A stretch of DNA of 64,000 nt from UKL13-2 sp036394575 (GCA_036394575.1 DASWEY010000020.1:124001-188000), one strand, 5' to 3'; positions 8,064-17,140 are shown, counted from the stretch's first letter. Made by a program: numbers and translations. The notes: a model not told the origin generated them from the letters alone.

Positions 8064-9632
8064 ATGCGGTCTAGCGTAGTGCGCGCATTGTCGGCAGCTG
8101 TCCTGGGCGCCATCGGGGTGGCGGGCTTCGCGCCGTTTCATCTGTGGCCGCTGCTGATCGTTTCGCTGGCCGGCCTGTTTGCGCTCTGGTTCCGCGCCGG
8201 AACGAAGCGACAGGCTGCGTGGCACGGATTCCTCTGGGGGCTTGGATTTTTTCTGTGCGGTGTTTCCTGGCTGTATGTGAGCCTGCACGTCTACGGCAAT
8301 ATGCCGGCGCCAATGGCCGCGTTCGCCATACTGATTTTCTGCGCCTATCTGTCGCTGTTCCCGCTGCTGGCCGGCATGCTGGTTCGCCGCCTGCACGCGC
8401 AACTGCATGATTTTCCCCTGGTGATCGCGCTGGCGGCGATACCGGCGCTGTTTGTATTGACCGAGTATTTGCGCGGCTGGTTCATGAGCGGATTCCCCTG
8501 GCTCATTGTGGGCTACTCGCAAACGCCGGGCGGACTGTTCGGAGCACCGCTGGCTGCGCCATTGTCCGGTTATGCGCCGGTATTCGGGGTGTTCGGGGTG
8601 TCATGGATGCTGGCGTTTACCGCCGGCGCGCTGCTGGTCTGCATTCCGCGTTTGTCCGGTCTGGAAATTGTCCGTCCGCGCAGAATAGCGGTTGTCGCAG
8701 TCACCGCGGTCCTGTGGGCGGGCGGCTTCGGCATGCAGTGGATAGGCTGGAGTGCGCCCGCCGGTGCGCCGCTCGCGGTCGCGCTGTTGCAGGGCAATAT
8801 CGAACAGGAGATGAAGTGGCGCGAAGACCAGCGCGCGGCCACGCTGGCAGATTATCTGGCGATGGTGAAAACCAGCAAGGCCAGGCTGATTGTGCTGCCG
8901 GAAACCGCTTTGCCGACATTCATCGACGAAGTTCCGGGTGAATATCTCGATGCGCTCAAACAGCAAGCTGTGCAGAATGGCGGCGATCTGATTGTCGGTG
9001 TGCCCATCGCCCAGCGTGCGTTGCCGAACGAGCCGCAGTCCAGCTCGCAGTACACCTATTACAACTCCGCCATCTCGCTCGGCGTCTCGCCGGGGCAACG
9101 TTACGACAAGCAGCATCTGGTCGCGTTCGGCGAATTCATGCCCCCCACTTTTTCCTGGGTCTACCAATGGCTGAAAATTCCCCTCGCCGGATTTACCCCG
9201 GGGGCCCGGGAACAGGCCGCCATGCGGGTTTCCGGCCACAGAGTTGCAGTCAACATCTGCTACGAGGATACCTTCGGCGATGAAATCCGGCGCCCGCTGC
9301 CCGAGGCAGAACTGCTGGTGAATGTATCGAACATGGCCTGGTACGGCCGTTCACTGGCCGCCGACCAGCATGCGCAATTCTCGCAAATGCGCGCGCTCGA
9401 GACCTCGCGCTGGATGCTGCGCGCAACCAATACCGGCGTCACCGCAGCGATCAACGAACATGGCGAAATCGTCAAGGAACTGCCGCAATTCACCCGCGGC
9501 ACCTTGGAAATCGAGGCGCAACCGCGCAACGGGCTCACGCCCTTTGTGCGTTGGGGCGACTGGCCGGTGCTGCTGGGAATCGCGCTTGTCCTGATCGCCA
9601 CGGCGTTTTTCGCTCGCAAAAGCCGTCCTTAG
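8064..9632 (+). CDS. lnt: Apolipoprotein N-acyltransferase Lnt
   Basis: A 522-residue inner-membrane enzyme that adds the third acyl chain to the N-terminal cysteine of lipoproteins, the last step of lipoprotein maturation. About seven membrane segments occupy residues 1-220 and are followed by a periplasmic nitrilase-like domain. The catalytic triad elements are visible: Glu in LPETALP, the Lys region YDKQHLVAFGEFMP, and Cys in NICYEDTFG. A final membrane segment lies near residue 500. It is the last gene of the miaB group. Confidence 0.95.
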   Translation: MRSSVVRALSAAVLGAIGVAGFAPFHLWPLLIVSLAGLFALWFRAGTKRQAAWHGFLWGLGFFLCGVSWLYVSLHVYGNMPAPMAAFAILIFCAYLSLFPLLAGMLVRRLHAQLHDFPLVIALAAIPALFVLTEYLRGWFMSGFPWLIVGYSQTPGGLFGAPLAAPLSGYAPVFGVFGVSWMLAFTAGALLVCIPRLSGLEIVRPRRIAVVAVTAVLWAGGFGMQWIGWSAPAGAPLAVALLQGNIEQEMKWREDQRAATLADYLAMVKTSKARLIVLPETALPTFIDEVPGEYLDALKQQAVQNGGDLIVGVPIAQRALPNEPQSSSQYTYYNSAISLGVSPGQRYDKQHLVAFGEFMPPTFSWVYQWLKIPLAGFTPGAREQAAMRVSGHRVAVNICYEDTFGDEIRRPLPEAELLVNVSNMAWYGRSLAADQHAQFSQMRALETSRWMLRATNTGVTAAINEHGEIVKELPQFTRGTLEIEAQPRNGLTPFVRWGDWPVLLGIALVLIATAFFARKSRP

Positions 9633-9634
9633 CT

Positions 9635-9663
9635 TTGCCTTGGCGGGGTATACCCCGTAAAAT
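9635..9663 (+). promoter_or_regulatory. glyQ promoter with a palindrome filling the spacer
   Basis: TTGCCT (9635-9640) and TAAAAT (9658-9663) are 17 bases apart. The last 14 spacer bases are the perfect palindrome CGGGGTATACCCCG (9644-9657), abutting the -10. Transcription would start near 9670, leaving a leader of about 28 bases before the glyQ ATG. The palindrome is a candidate operator on one helix face. Confidence 0.6.
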
Positions 9664-9697
9664 TGCGGATTGTTCAGCATTTTGCGGCGCACCCTTT

Positions 9698-10633
9698 ATG
9701 TCCCCAGTTCATCAAGCCCCACCCACCTTCCAGGAAGTCATCCTGCGTCTCCAGAAGTACTGGAACGATCAGGGCTGCGCCCTGCTGCAACCTTACGATA
9801 TGGAAGTCGGTGCCGGCACCTCGCATACCGCCACCTTTTTGCGCGCGTTAGGCCCGGAGCCCTGGCGCGCCGCCTATGTGCAGCCTTCGCGCCGACCCAA
9901 GGACGGACGCTATGGCGAAAATCCGAACCGCCTGCAGCACTATTACCAGTATCAGGTCGTTCTGAAGCCGTCCCCGCCGGACATTCTTGCCCTGTATCTG
10001 GGTTCCCTCGAGGCCCTGGGACTCGATCTGAAACAAAACGATGTGCGCTTCGTCGAGGACGACTGGGAAAACCCCACCCTCGGCGCATGGGGTCTCGGCT
10101 GGGAAGTATGGTTGAACGGCATGGAAGTCACGCAGTTCACTTACTTCCAGCAGGTCGGCGGCATCGAGTGCAAACCGATCAGCGGCGAAATCACCTACGG
10201 CCTTGAGCGCCTCGCCATGTATCTGCAGAACAAGGAAAACGTCTACGACCTGATCTGGACCACCTGGAAAGAGAACGGTGTCGACCGTGTCCTGACCTAT
10301 GGCGATGTGTTCCACCAGAATGAGGTCGAACAATCGACTTACAACTTCGAGTACTCCGATGTCGCCAGCCTCTTGCGGCATTTCGCGGATTATGAGGCGG
10401 CCGCCAAACGCCTGATGGAAGCACAGCTGGCGCTGCCGGCTTATGAGCAAGTGCTGAAAGCCGCGCACACTTTCAATCTGCTCGATGCGCACGGCGCGAT
10501 TTCGGTGACCGAGCGCGCGGCCTATATTGGTCGTATCCGCAACCTGGCGCGCGCGGTGGCGCAAAGTTATTTTGAATCGCGCGAGCGGCTTGGCTTTCCG
10601 ATGCTGCATGGCGTGAACAAGGTGGCCGCATGA
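9698..10633 (+). CDS. glyQ: Glycyl-tRNA synthetase alpha subunit
   Basis: A 311-residue class II aminoacyl-tRNA synthetase catalytic subunit of the bacterial alpha2beta2 GlyRS. Characteristic segments are FQEVILRLQKYWNDQGC, GAGTSHTATFLRALGPEPW, YVQPSRRPKDGRYGENPNR and GITYGLERLAMYLQ-type motif 3. I chose the ATG at 9698 (MSPVHQAPP); the open frame upstream is shared with the 3' end of lnt and shows no family resemblance. It is translationally coupled to glyS by a four-base overlap. Confidence 0.97.
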   Translation: MSPVHQAPPTFQEVILRLQKYWNDQGCALLQPYDMEVGAGTSHTATFLRALGPEPWRAAYVQPSRRPKDGRYGENPNRLQHYYQYQVVLKPSPPDILALYLGSLEALGLDLKQNDVRFVEDDWENPTLGAWGLGWEVWLNGMEVTQFTYFQQVGGIECKPISGEITYGLERLAMYLQNKENVYDLIWTTWKENGVDRVLTYGDVFHQNEVEQSTYNFEYSDVASLLRHFADYEAAAKRLMEAQLALPAYEQVLKAAHTFNLLDAHGAISVTERAAYIGRIRNLARAVAQSYFESRERLGFPMLHGVNKVAA

Positions 10634-12735
10634 GTGTCGCTACTCTGCTGGTTGAGTTGTTTACGGAAGAATTGCCACCGAAGGCTTTAGAAAAATTAGG
10701 CGGGGCTTTTGCGTCGGTATTGCAAAATAGCTTGTCCGAAAAAGGGCTATTTACCGATGGCTCAAAGATGGGAAAGATCTTTGCAACACCGCGCAGACTC
10801 GCAGTTACTATTTTGGGAATACCCGAGAAAAGTAAATCAGATTTCCAGTTGGAAAAACTTTTGCCTGTTTCTGTGGGCATAGACGCTGAGGGAAATGCTA
10901 CACAAGCGCTTTTGAAAAAACTGAACTCTCGAGGCTTGGGTAAATTAACACTGGCTGATTTAAAACGTGAATCAGACGGGAAGCAAGTATGCTTATACGC
11001 GCAAGGCTGGACAAGGTCTATTGGTCTCGCTGAAGCATTGCAAGCGGCATTAAATGACGCGATTAAGTCGTTACCCGTCCCCAAGGTGATGACATATCAG
11101 CTCGCTGATGGACAGACTTCGGTGCAATTCGTGCGCCCGGCGCATGGGCTTGTGGCGCTGCGCGGCGCCAATATCGTGCCCGTTAACGTGCTTGGCCTTG
11201 ATGCCGGACGAATTACCCATGGTCATCGTTTCCAGGGGATGACAGATATTGAACTTGCGCATGCTGACGAATACGAAGAGCGTCTCGAAAAAGACGGCGC
11301 GGTGATCGCCAGCTTCGATAAGCGTCGGCATGAAATAGAACGCCTGCTGTTCGAGCGTGCCGAGGAACATGGCTCCACGTTGGGCGAACGCGAGGACTAT
11401 CTGGCCTTGCTCGATGAAGTCACCGCCCTGGTCGAACGCCCGGCAGTCTATTCGGGCGCCTTCGAGGCTGAATTCCTGAGCGTGCCGCCGGAATGTCTGA
11501 TTCTGACGATGAAACTCAACCAGAAATACTTCCCGCTGTTTTTCAGCGATGGCAGCCTGTCCAGTCGTTTCTTGATCGTCAGCAATATGCGGCTCAACAA
11601 TCCGCACAATGTGATCGAAGGCAATCAGCGCGTGGTGCGGCCGCGGCTGTCGGATGCGCGCTTCTTTTTCGAGACCGACAAGAAGACCAGGCTGGAAGCG
11701 CGCGTGCCCAGGTTGGCCAATGTGGTCTATCACAATAAGCTCGGCAACCAGCTGGAGCGCACGGAACGCGTGAAGAAGTTGGCCGGCGATATAGCGGTGT
11801 TGATAGGCGCTGACAAAGCGCAGGCGGAACGCGCCGCCTATCTAGCCAAGGCCGATTTGCTGACAGATATGGTTGGTGAATTTCCGGAATTGCAGGGCAC
11901 CATGGGGCGCTATTACGCCTTGCATGATGGCGAATCGCCGATTGTTGCCGATGCCATCGCCCAGCATTATCAACCGCGCTTCGCGGGCGACAAGTTGCCG
12001 GAATCCACTGTAGCGTTATCGGTCGCGCTGGCCGACAAAATGGAAACGCTGATGGGGCTGTTCGGTATCGGCCAGCAACCGACTGGCGACAAAGATCCGT
12101 TCGCGCTGCGTCGCCATGCGCTTGGCGTGCTGCGCATGTTGATGGAAAAGCAGCTGGTGATTCCCTTGCACAAACTGGTTAACGCTTCGTTCGAAGCATT
12201 TCCCGAAGGCATGGTCCAGCACGCGCACACCGATCTCGAATCGTTTATGAATGAACGTCTGCGCGGTATTTTGCGAGAGCAAGGCTATACAGCGAATGAA
12301 GTCGAGGCAGTAATTACCAGACTTGGCGAGGGTGCGCATATTGCTCCGAAATTGCTTGCTGCGGTACGTGCATTTGGTGAAATGCCGGAGGCGGCAAGTC
12401 TCGCGGCAGCCAATAAACGTATTGGCAATATTCTGGCGAAGTCCGGACGGCGATTTAGCGGAGCAGAGGCGAGCGTAATGGTGGAGCCGGCAGAGCGCTT
12501 GCTGTTTGATGCACTTAACGCCGCGGGACCGGTGTTCGATAAGCTTTATGCGATAAAGGACTTTACCGGCGCACTCAAATCACTAGCTCCGCTGAAGGTG
12601 CCCGTGGACGCGTTCTTTGAACATGTCATGGTCAATACTGAAGACTCGAAACTGCGTGAAAACCGTCTTGCATTGCTGCACGATTTGCACGAAGTGATGA
12701 ACAAAATCGCTGACTTGTCCAAACTCGCGGCCTAG
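10630..12735 (+). CDS. glyS: Glycyl-tRNA synthetase beta subunit
   Basis: A 701-residue beta subunit of the tetrameric GlyRS, needed for tRNA-Gly recognition. The start is typical (LLVELFTEELPPKALEKL), and TPRRLAV, FVRPAHGLVALRG and the C-terminal anticodon-binding region are present. The length is normal with no frameshift. The 5' portion is compositionally odd: a hand count of rows 10681-11040 gives about 44% G+C, against about 62% in a row from the middle of the same gene (11641-11700), and codon choice is correspondingly AT-rich. Composition changes abruptly near 11110. Confidence 0.97.
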   Translation: MSVATLLVELFTEELPPKALEKLGGAFASVLQNSLSEKGLFTDGSKMGKIFATPRRLAVTILGIPEKSKSDFQLEKLLPVSVGIDAEGNATQALLKKLNSRGLGKLTLADLKRESDGKQVCLYAQGWTRSIGLAEALQAALNDAIKSLPVPKVMTYQLADGQTSVQFVRPAHGLVALRGANIVPVNVLGLDAGRITHGHRFQGMTDIELAHADEYEERLEKDGAVIASFDKRRHEIERLLFERAEEHGSTLGEREDYLALLDEVTALVERPAVYSGAFEAEFLSVPPECLILTMKLNQKYFPLFFSDGSLSSRFLIVSNMRLNNPHNVIEGNQRVVRPRLSDARFFFETDKKTRLEARVPRLANVVYHNKLGNQLERTERVKKLAGDIAVLIGADKAQAERAAYLAKADLLTDMVGEFPELQGTMGRYYALHDGESPIVADAIAQHYQPRFAGDKLPESTVALSVALADKMETLMGLFGIGQQPTGDKDPFALRRHALGVLRMLMEKQLVIPLHKLVNASFEAFPEGMVQHAHTDLESFMNERLRGILREQGYTANEVEAVITRLGEGAHIAPKLLAAVRAFGEMPEAASLAAANKRIGNILAKSGRRFSGAEASVMVEPAERLLFDALNAAGPVFDKLYAIKDFTGALKSLAPLKVPVDAFFEHVMVNTEDSKLRENRLALLHDLHEVMNKIADLSKLAA

Positions 12736-12738
12736 AAT
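12710..12738 (+). promoter_or_regulatory. Candidate promoter for leaderless gmhB transcript
   Basis: CTGACT (12710-12715), a 17-base spacer and TAGAAT (12733-12738), each matching the consensus at four or more positions. The gmhB ATG begins six bases after the -10, so a transcript from this promoter would start at or next to the initiation codon. There is no Shine-Dalgarno in the intervening bases. Confidence 0.5.
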
Positions 12739-12744
12739 ATTTTC

Positions 12745-13320
12745 ATGAACGCTCCGGCCAAACTCGTCATCCTCGACCGCGACGGTGTCATCAACCATGA
12801 CAGCGCGCAGTTCATCAAATCGCCCGATGAATGGAAGCCGATTCCCGGGTCCATCGAGGCGATCGCGCGCCTGAACCAGGGCGGTTATCGAGTGGCGGTG
12901 GCGACCAACCAGTCCGGCATCGGCCGCGGTCTGTTCGACATGGCCACGCTCAACGCCATCAACGACAAGATGATGGAAATGGTGTTCCGTCAGGGCGGAC
13001 GCATCGACGCGGTTTTTTTCTGCGCGCACACGGCCGAGCAGAACTGCCGCTGCCGCAAGCCCAAGAGCGGCATGTTTGAAGATATCGCCACACGCTTTCA
13101 CGTCAGCCTCAATGGCGTGCCGGCCATTGGCGATTCGCTGCGCGACCTCCAGGCCGGCGCAAATGTGGGTTGTGCGCCAATTCTGGTGCTGACCGGCAAG
13201 GGCAAGAAAACGCAAAAGGATGGCGGTCTGCCCGAAGGCACCAGGGCGTTCGCCGATCTGGCCGAGGCGGTGCGCTATCTGGTGACGGAGCCATCGCGCA
13301 TTTCCGGAGCGGCGGCATGA
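12745..13320 (+). CDS. gmhB: D-glycero-D-manno-heptose-1,7-bisphosphate 7-phosphatase
   Basis: A 191-residue HAD-superfamily phosphatase in ADP-heptose synthesis for the LPS inner core. The nucleophile and acid/base Asp are D11 and D13 (LDRDGVIN), the motif II Ser/Thr lies in ATNQSG, and the GmhB zinc-binding loop (CAHTAEQNCRCRKP) is intact. The acidic motif is GDSLRDLQAG. It lies nine bases after glyS and overlaps plsC by four bases. Confidence 0.94.
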   Translation: MNAPAKLVILDRDGVINHDSAQFIKSPDEWKPIPGSIEAIARLNQGGYRVAVATNQSGIGRGLFDMATLNAINDKMMEMVFRQGGRIDAVFFCAHTAEQNCRCRKPKSGMFEDIATRFHVSLNGVPAIGDSLRDLQAGANVGCAPILVLTGKGKKTQKDGGLPEGTRAFADLAEAVRYLVTEPSRISGAAA

Positions 13321-14033
13321 TTTATATTCGTTCGGTGGCGTTCCTGCTTTCGGGCATTGCGGTGACGATTTTCTATGGCGCATTCACGGTGCCGCTGGCG
13401 ATTCTCTATCACGACTGGGGCTATGAGTGCGCGCGCTCCTGGGGCCGGCAGATTCTGCGCCTGGCCAAATATGTTTGCGGCATCGATTACGAAATCCGCG
13501 GCATTGAAAATATTCCCAAGCAGCCCTGCGTGGTGATGGCCAAGCACCAGTCGGCCTGGGAGACGGTGGCGATCCTGGTGACGGTGCCGCATTCGGTGTG
13601 GATCATCAAGCGTGAGCTGCTGCTGCTGCCCATCATCGGCTGGGTGCTGGGCGGATTGCAGTCGATCGCAATCGACCGCAAAAGCGGCAAGACCGCGCGC
13701 GACCAGATTCTCGAGCAGGGACGCGACCGATTGGCGCGCGGCTACGATGTGATTATTTTTCCCGAAGGCACGCGCGTGGCGCCGGGCAAGCGCGGACGTT
13801 ACGGCATCGGCGGTGCCTGGCTGGCGGCGGGCGTCGGCGCGCCGATCCTGCCGATCGCGCACAATGCCGGCGAGTGCTGGCGGCGCAATGCCTTCCTCAA
13901 ATATCCCGGCAAGGTGACGATGAGCATCGGTCCCTTGATCGACACCACCGGCAAGGAATCGCTGGCGGTGCTCAGGCTGACCGAAAACTGGATCGAAGAT
14001 GAAATGGCCCGGCTTCCTCCAGCCTCTGCTTGA
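13317..14033 (+). CDS. plsC: 1-acyl-sn-glycerol-3-phosphate acyltransferase
   Basis: A 238-residue membrane-associated acyltransferase making phosphatidic acid from lysophosphatidic acid. An N-terminal membrane segment (about residues 7-30) precedes the acyltransferase motifs AKHQSAWE (block I; the catalytic His is at 77 and the usual Asp is replaced by Glu) and FPEGTR (block III). The ATG at 13317 overlaps the gmhB stop; the longer open frame has no support. Its last 35 bases overlap the next gene, so the genes are probably cotranslated. Confidence 0.92.
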   Translation: MIYIRSVAFLLSGIAVTIFYGAFTVPLAILYHDWGYECARSWGRQILRLAKYVCGIDYEIRGIENIPKQPCVVMAKHQSAWETVAILVTVPHSVWIIKRELLLLPIIGWVLGGLQSIAIDRKSGKTARDQILEQGRDRLARGYDVIIFPEGTRVAPGKRGRYGIGGAWLAAGVGAPILPIAHNAGECWRRNAFLKYPGKVTMSIGPLIDTTGKESLAVLRLTENWIEDEMARLPPASA

Positions 14034-14820
14034 TTTTTCGGCAGCGCCTGCGGAAATTCCCGCCAGGGTTGCCGCCAAGCCGCGCGCAGGCAAGGCACGC
14101 AATAGCGCCGAGGAAGCCGAGCGCAGCATCGCGCTGGACGGCAGGCGCGTCGATTACAAACTGGTGCGCCGCCGCGGGCGCCGCGGCATCGGCTTGAAGA
14201 TCGACGGCAGCGGCATGACGGTGGCCGCCTCGCTGACCACGCCGATCAACCTGATCGAGGACATGATCGGCAAGAACGAATCCTGGGTATTGAAAAAGCT
14301 CGGCGAGTGGTCGCACCGCCGGATCACGCCGCAACTGTGGATGACCGGCAGCACGTTCTACTATCTGGGTGAGCCGATAACCTTGATGATCGATGCCGGT
14401 GCCGGCCGTTCCGGCGCCGAGTTGGCGCAATCGCATCTGTTCGTTCGCGTGAAGTCGAATGACGCGGCCGAAGTGGAAAAGGCCGTCGTCGCCTGGATCA
14501 GGAAACAGGCTTTGCCGCACCTCGCCCAGCGCGCTTTTTTTTATGCGAAGCTGCACGGCCTGACGCCGCCGCGGGTGTTCCTGTCCAGCGCCAACAATCG
14601 TTGGGGCAGCTGCAATTCGCGGCGCGAGGTGCGCTTCTCCTGGCGCCTGATGAAGGCGCGTCCGGCGCTGATCGACTACGTGGTCTGCCATGAACTCGCC
14701 CATTTGCGCCATATGAACCACTCCGCCGCGTTCTGGTCAGAGGTGGAACGCATGTGCCCCGGCTACGAAGCACTGAAAGCCGAACTGGATCGCAACGATC
14801 ACAAGTTTCGCGCGTTTTGA
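13999..14820 (+). CDS. YgjP-like M48-type metallopeptidase (DUF45)
   Basis: A 273-residue cytoplasmic protein of the YgjP/DUF45 family. The zinc site HELAHLRHMNHSAAFW (HExxH plus a downstream His) lies near residue 233, preceded by NNRWGSCNSRREVRFSWRL, the other hallmark of the family. The first ~50 residues are weakly conserved. In-vivo substrates are not established for this family. The start overlaps plsC by 35 bases; a later start is possible because the N-terminus is not conserved. gloA follows after 13 bases. Confidence 0.88.
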   Translation: MKWPGFLQPLLDFSAAPAEIPARVAAKPRAGKARNSAEEAERSIALDGRRVDYKLVRRRGRRGIGLKIDGSGMTVAASLTTPINLIEDMIGKNESWVLKKLGEWSHRRITPQLWMTGSTFYYLGEPITLMIDAGAGRSGAELAQSHLFVRVKSNDAAEVEKAVVAWIRKQALPHLAQRAFFYAKLHGLTPPRVFLSSANNRWGSCNSRREVRFSWRLMKARPALIDYVVCHELAHLRHMNHSAAFWSEVERMCPGYEALKAELDRNDHKFRAF

Positions 14821-14833
14821 ACGAGAGGAAACC

Positions 14834-15223
14834 ATGCGACTGCTGCACACCATGATCCGCGTCGGCGATCTCGACAAATCGATCGACTTCTATACCAAGG
14901 TGCTGGGCATGAAGCTGCTGCGCCGCCGGGATTATCCCGAGGGAAAATTTACCCTGGCCTTCGTCGGTTATGACGATGAGTCGCAGACGGCGGCGATCGA
15001 ACTCACGCATAACTGGGAAACCAAAAGTTATGACCTGGGCAATGGCTTCGGCCATATCGCCATCGGCTTGCCCGATGTCTATGCTGCCTGTGCGGCGGTC
15101 AAGGCCAAGGGCGGTACAGTGACGCGCGAGCCGGGGCCGATGAAGTTCGGCGGCAGCGTAATCGCTTTTGTGCAGGACCCGGATGGCTACAAAATCGAGT
15201 TCATCCAGATGGCGAAGGCTTAA
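14834..15223 (+). CDS. gloA: Lactoylglutathione lyase (glyoxalase I)
   Basis: A 129-residue metal-dependent vicinal-oxygen-chelate enzyme that isomerises the methylglyoxal-glutathione hemithioacetal to S-lactoylglutathione. Metal ligands are visible as His in LLHTMIRVGDLDKS, Glu in IELTHNW, His in GFGHIAIG and Glu in YKIEFIQ. GAGAGGAAAC precedes the ATG. It is the last gene of this plus-strand run, and a palindromic repeat separates it from convergent rsmA. Confidence 0.95.
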   Translation: MRLLHTMIRVGDLDKSIDFYTKVLGMKLLRRRDYPEGKFTLAFVGYDDESQTAAIELTHNWETKSYDLGNGFGHIAIGLPDVYAACAAVKAKGGTVTREPGPMKFGGSVIAFVQDPDGYKIEFIQMAKA

Positions 15224-15248
15224 GGCCGAAAAATCAAAGTGACCGACT

Positions 15249-15301
15249 GGCGCGGCTTTCCGGCCATTTTTTCTCGGGAAGCCGCGCCAATGCTGGACTT
15301 T
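15249..15301. repeat. Palindromic intergenic repeat, copy B
   Basis: A near-perfect hairpin: GGCGCGGCTTTCCGG (15249-15263) pairs with TCGGGAAGCCGCGCC (15274-15288), followed by AATGCTGGACTTT. It lies between the convergent 3' ends of gloA and rsmA and almost touches the rsmA stop at 15303. It could serve as a bidirectional terminator. It belongs to the same family as 331-383, 50588-50653 and 55777-55841. Confidence 0.8.
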
Positions 15302-15302
15302 G

Positions 15303-16082
15303 CTATTTTGCTGCGGACTCGCTGGCGTCGGCCAGGCGCATGAATTCCGCCAGTGACAGCGTCTCCGCGCGACGTTTGGGGTCGATGCCCTGGGCTTCAA
15401 TGGCCGCCGCCGGCATGAACGGCTTCAACGTGTTGGAAAGCGTTTTGCGGCGCTGACCGAAGCCTGCCGTGACGATTTCCGCCAGCCGCTTGTCGTTGCG
15501 CGCACGCGGGCGATCAGCCGGTAACGGCACCATGCGCACGATCGCGGAGTCGACCTTGGGCGGCGGATAGAACGCACCGGGCGGCACGTCGAACAGGCGC
15601 TTCATCGCAAAGCGATACTGCAGCATCACCGACAGGCGCCCGTAGGCCTCGGTATCCGGCGCGGCGACCATGCGATCGACGACTTCCTTCTGCAGCATGA
15701 AAGTCGCGTCGATAATATGCCCGGCGTAATCGGCGAGATGAAACAGCAGCGGCGTGGAGATGTTGTAGGGCAGGTTGCCGGCGATGCGAAAGCGCGCGCC
15801 GATGCGGCCGAAGTCGAATTCCAGCGCATCGCTGTCGTGCACCGTGATCTGCGTTTCATCGAAGCGTTCGCGCAATGCCGCGGCCAGTTCACGGTCGATT
15901 TCAACGACCTGCAAATGTCCTAATTCCCCAATGAGCGGTTCGGTGATGGCGCCCAGCCCGGGACCGATTTCGACCATCAGCTCGCCAACTTTGGGGGCGA
16001 TTGCCTTGATGATGCGGTCTATGTAGTGCCGGTCGGTGAGAAAGTGCTGTCCCAGCCGCTTCTTCGGGACTGGGGCCATCAT
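15303..16082 (-). CDS. rsmA: 16S rRNA (adenine1518-N6/adenine1519-N6)-dimethyltransferase
   Basis: A 259-residue SAM-dependent dimethyltransferase (KsgA) that modifies two adenosines in helix 45 of 16S rRNA. It shows KKRLGQHFL at the N-terminus, SAM motif I VEIGPGLGAIT and catalytic motif NLPYNIS. The start overlaps the pdxA stop (ATGA). This is the last gene of the minus-strand lptD-surA-pdxA-rsmA operon, the same order as in E. coli; apaG, which follows there, is instead at 29185 here. Confidence 0.96.
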   Translation of the reverse strand: MMAPVPKKRLGQHFLTDRHYIDRIIKAIAPKVGELMVEIGPGLGAITEPLIGELGHLQVVEIDRELAAALRERFDETQITVHDSDALEFDFGRIGARFRIAGNLPYNISTPLLFHLADYAGHIIDATFMLQKEVVDRMVAAPDTEAYGRLSVMLQYRFAMKRLFDVPPGAFYPPPKVDSAIVRMVPLPADRPRARNDKRLAEIVTAGFGQRRKTLSNTLKPFMPAAAIEAQGIDPKRRAETLSLAEFMRLADASESAAK

Positions 16083-17053
16083 GCGTCCGCGTTGGACTGT
16101 GCGGCCAATTCTGCGGCCAACGCGATCGCGGCCCGCATGCTGCCGCCGTCGATGCCGGGCTTGCCGGCGAGGTCGAGCGCCGTGCCGTGATCGACCGAGG
16201 TGCGAATGATCGGCAGGCCCAGGGTGATATTGACGCCCTCGCCGAAGCTCGCGAACTTGAGTACCGCGAGCCCCTGGTCGTGATACATGGCCAGCACCGC
16301 ATCGGCATGCTGCAGATGCTGCGGCGTGAACAGGGTGTCCGCAGGCAGGGGCCCGGCGAGCCGCAGGCCCTCGCGTTTGAGCGCCTCGACCACGGGGGCG
16401 ATGACCTTGATCTCCTCGTCACCCAGATGTCCCGATTCGCCGGCATGTGGATTGAGGCCGGACACCAGGATGCGCGGCGCGGCGAAGCCGAACTTGCGAC
16501 GTAGTTCGGCATCGAGGATGCGCAGGGTGGCCGTCAAACTTTCGCGCGTGATGGCGGCCGGCACGTCTTTCAGCGCCAAATGCGTGGTGGCCAGCGCCAC
16601 GCGCAGCATCGGCTTGCCGCCGGCCAGCATCATCACCACTTGGGGTGTGCCGGTTTTCTCGGCGAGATATTCGGTATGGCCCTGGAACTTGCCCAAGCCG
16701 GCGATGTGCGTATCGTTGATCACGCCCTTGTGGATCGGTGCGGTGACCATGGCCTGATAACGGCCTGTGAGACAACCGTCCATTGCATGATCCAGCAAGG
16801 CCAGCACATAGGGGCTATTGGCAGTATTGAGTTGCCCGGCGCACGCGCGGATACGCAGCGGAATATGTTCGATCGACAATCTTGAGGCGTCTACTCCATG
16901 GGCAGCGGCGCGTTCGACGATCAAATTGCGGTCGCCGAGAATGACCAGGTGCGCATTGAATCGTGCCGGCGCATCGCCGGCCGCCAGCAGGGCGCAAAGA
17001 TCGGGACCGATGCCCGCCGGTTCGCCGGAGGTGATGACCAGGGTGGGTTTCAT
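16079..17053 (-). CDS. pdxA: 4-hydroxythreonine-4-phosphate dehydrogenase
   Basis: A 324-residue NAD-dependent, metal-binding dehydrogenase of the DXP-dependent pyridoxal phosphate pathway. It shows TSGEPAGIGPD at the N-terminus, the substrate/metal region GHTEYLAE, and YHDQGLAVLKF and FGEGVNITLGLP near the C-terminus. I placed the start at the ATG at 17053 (MKPTLVITSG), which matches the family. An upstream in-frame ATG at 17113 would add 20 residues of no resemblance. Neither has a strong ribosome-binding site. Confidence 0.95.
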   Translation of the reverse strand: MKPTLVITSGEPAGIGPDLCALLAAGDAPARFNAHLVILGDRNLIVERAAAHGVDASRLSIEHIPLRIRACAGQLNTANSPYVLALLDHAMDGCLTGRYQAMVTAPIHKGVINDTHIAGLGKFQGHTEYLAEKTGTPQVVMMLAGGKPMLRVALATTHLALKDVPAAITRESLTATLRILDAELRRKFGFAAPRILVSGLNPHAGESGHLGDEEIKVIAPVVEALKREGLRLAGPLPADTLFTPQHLQHADAVLAMYHDQGLAVLKFASFGEGVNITLGLPIIRTSVDHGTALDLAGKPGIDGGSMRAAIALAAELAAQSNADA

Positions 17054-17140
17054 GACGACGCGGTGCGCAAAGGTGGCAGAAGGCGGAACCGGTCCGGCGG
17101 CCCGAGCCTGCATGCACAGGCCCGCCGCGCAACCGGCCCG

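Noticed and set aside
9638..9697. A longer glyQ reading frame reaching back into lnt
   Set aside because: The glyQ family starts at MSPVHQAPP..FQEVILRLQ, and the upstream frame overlaps the lnt C-terminus without resemblance.
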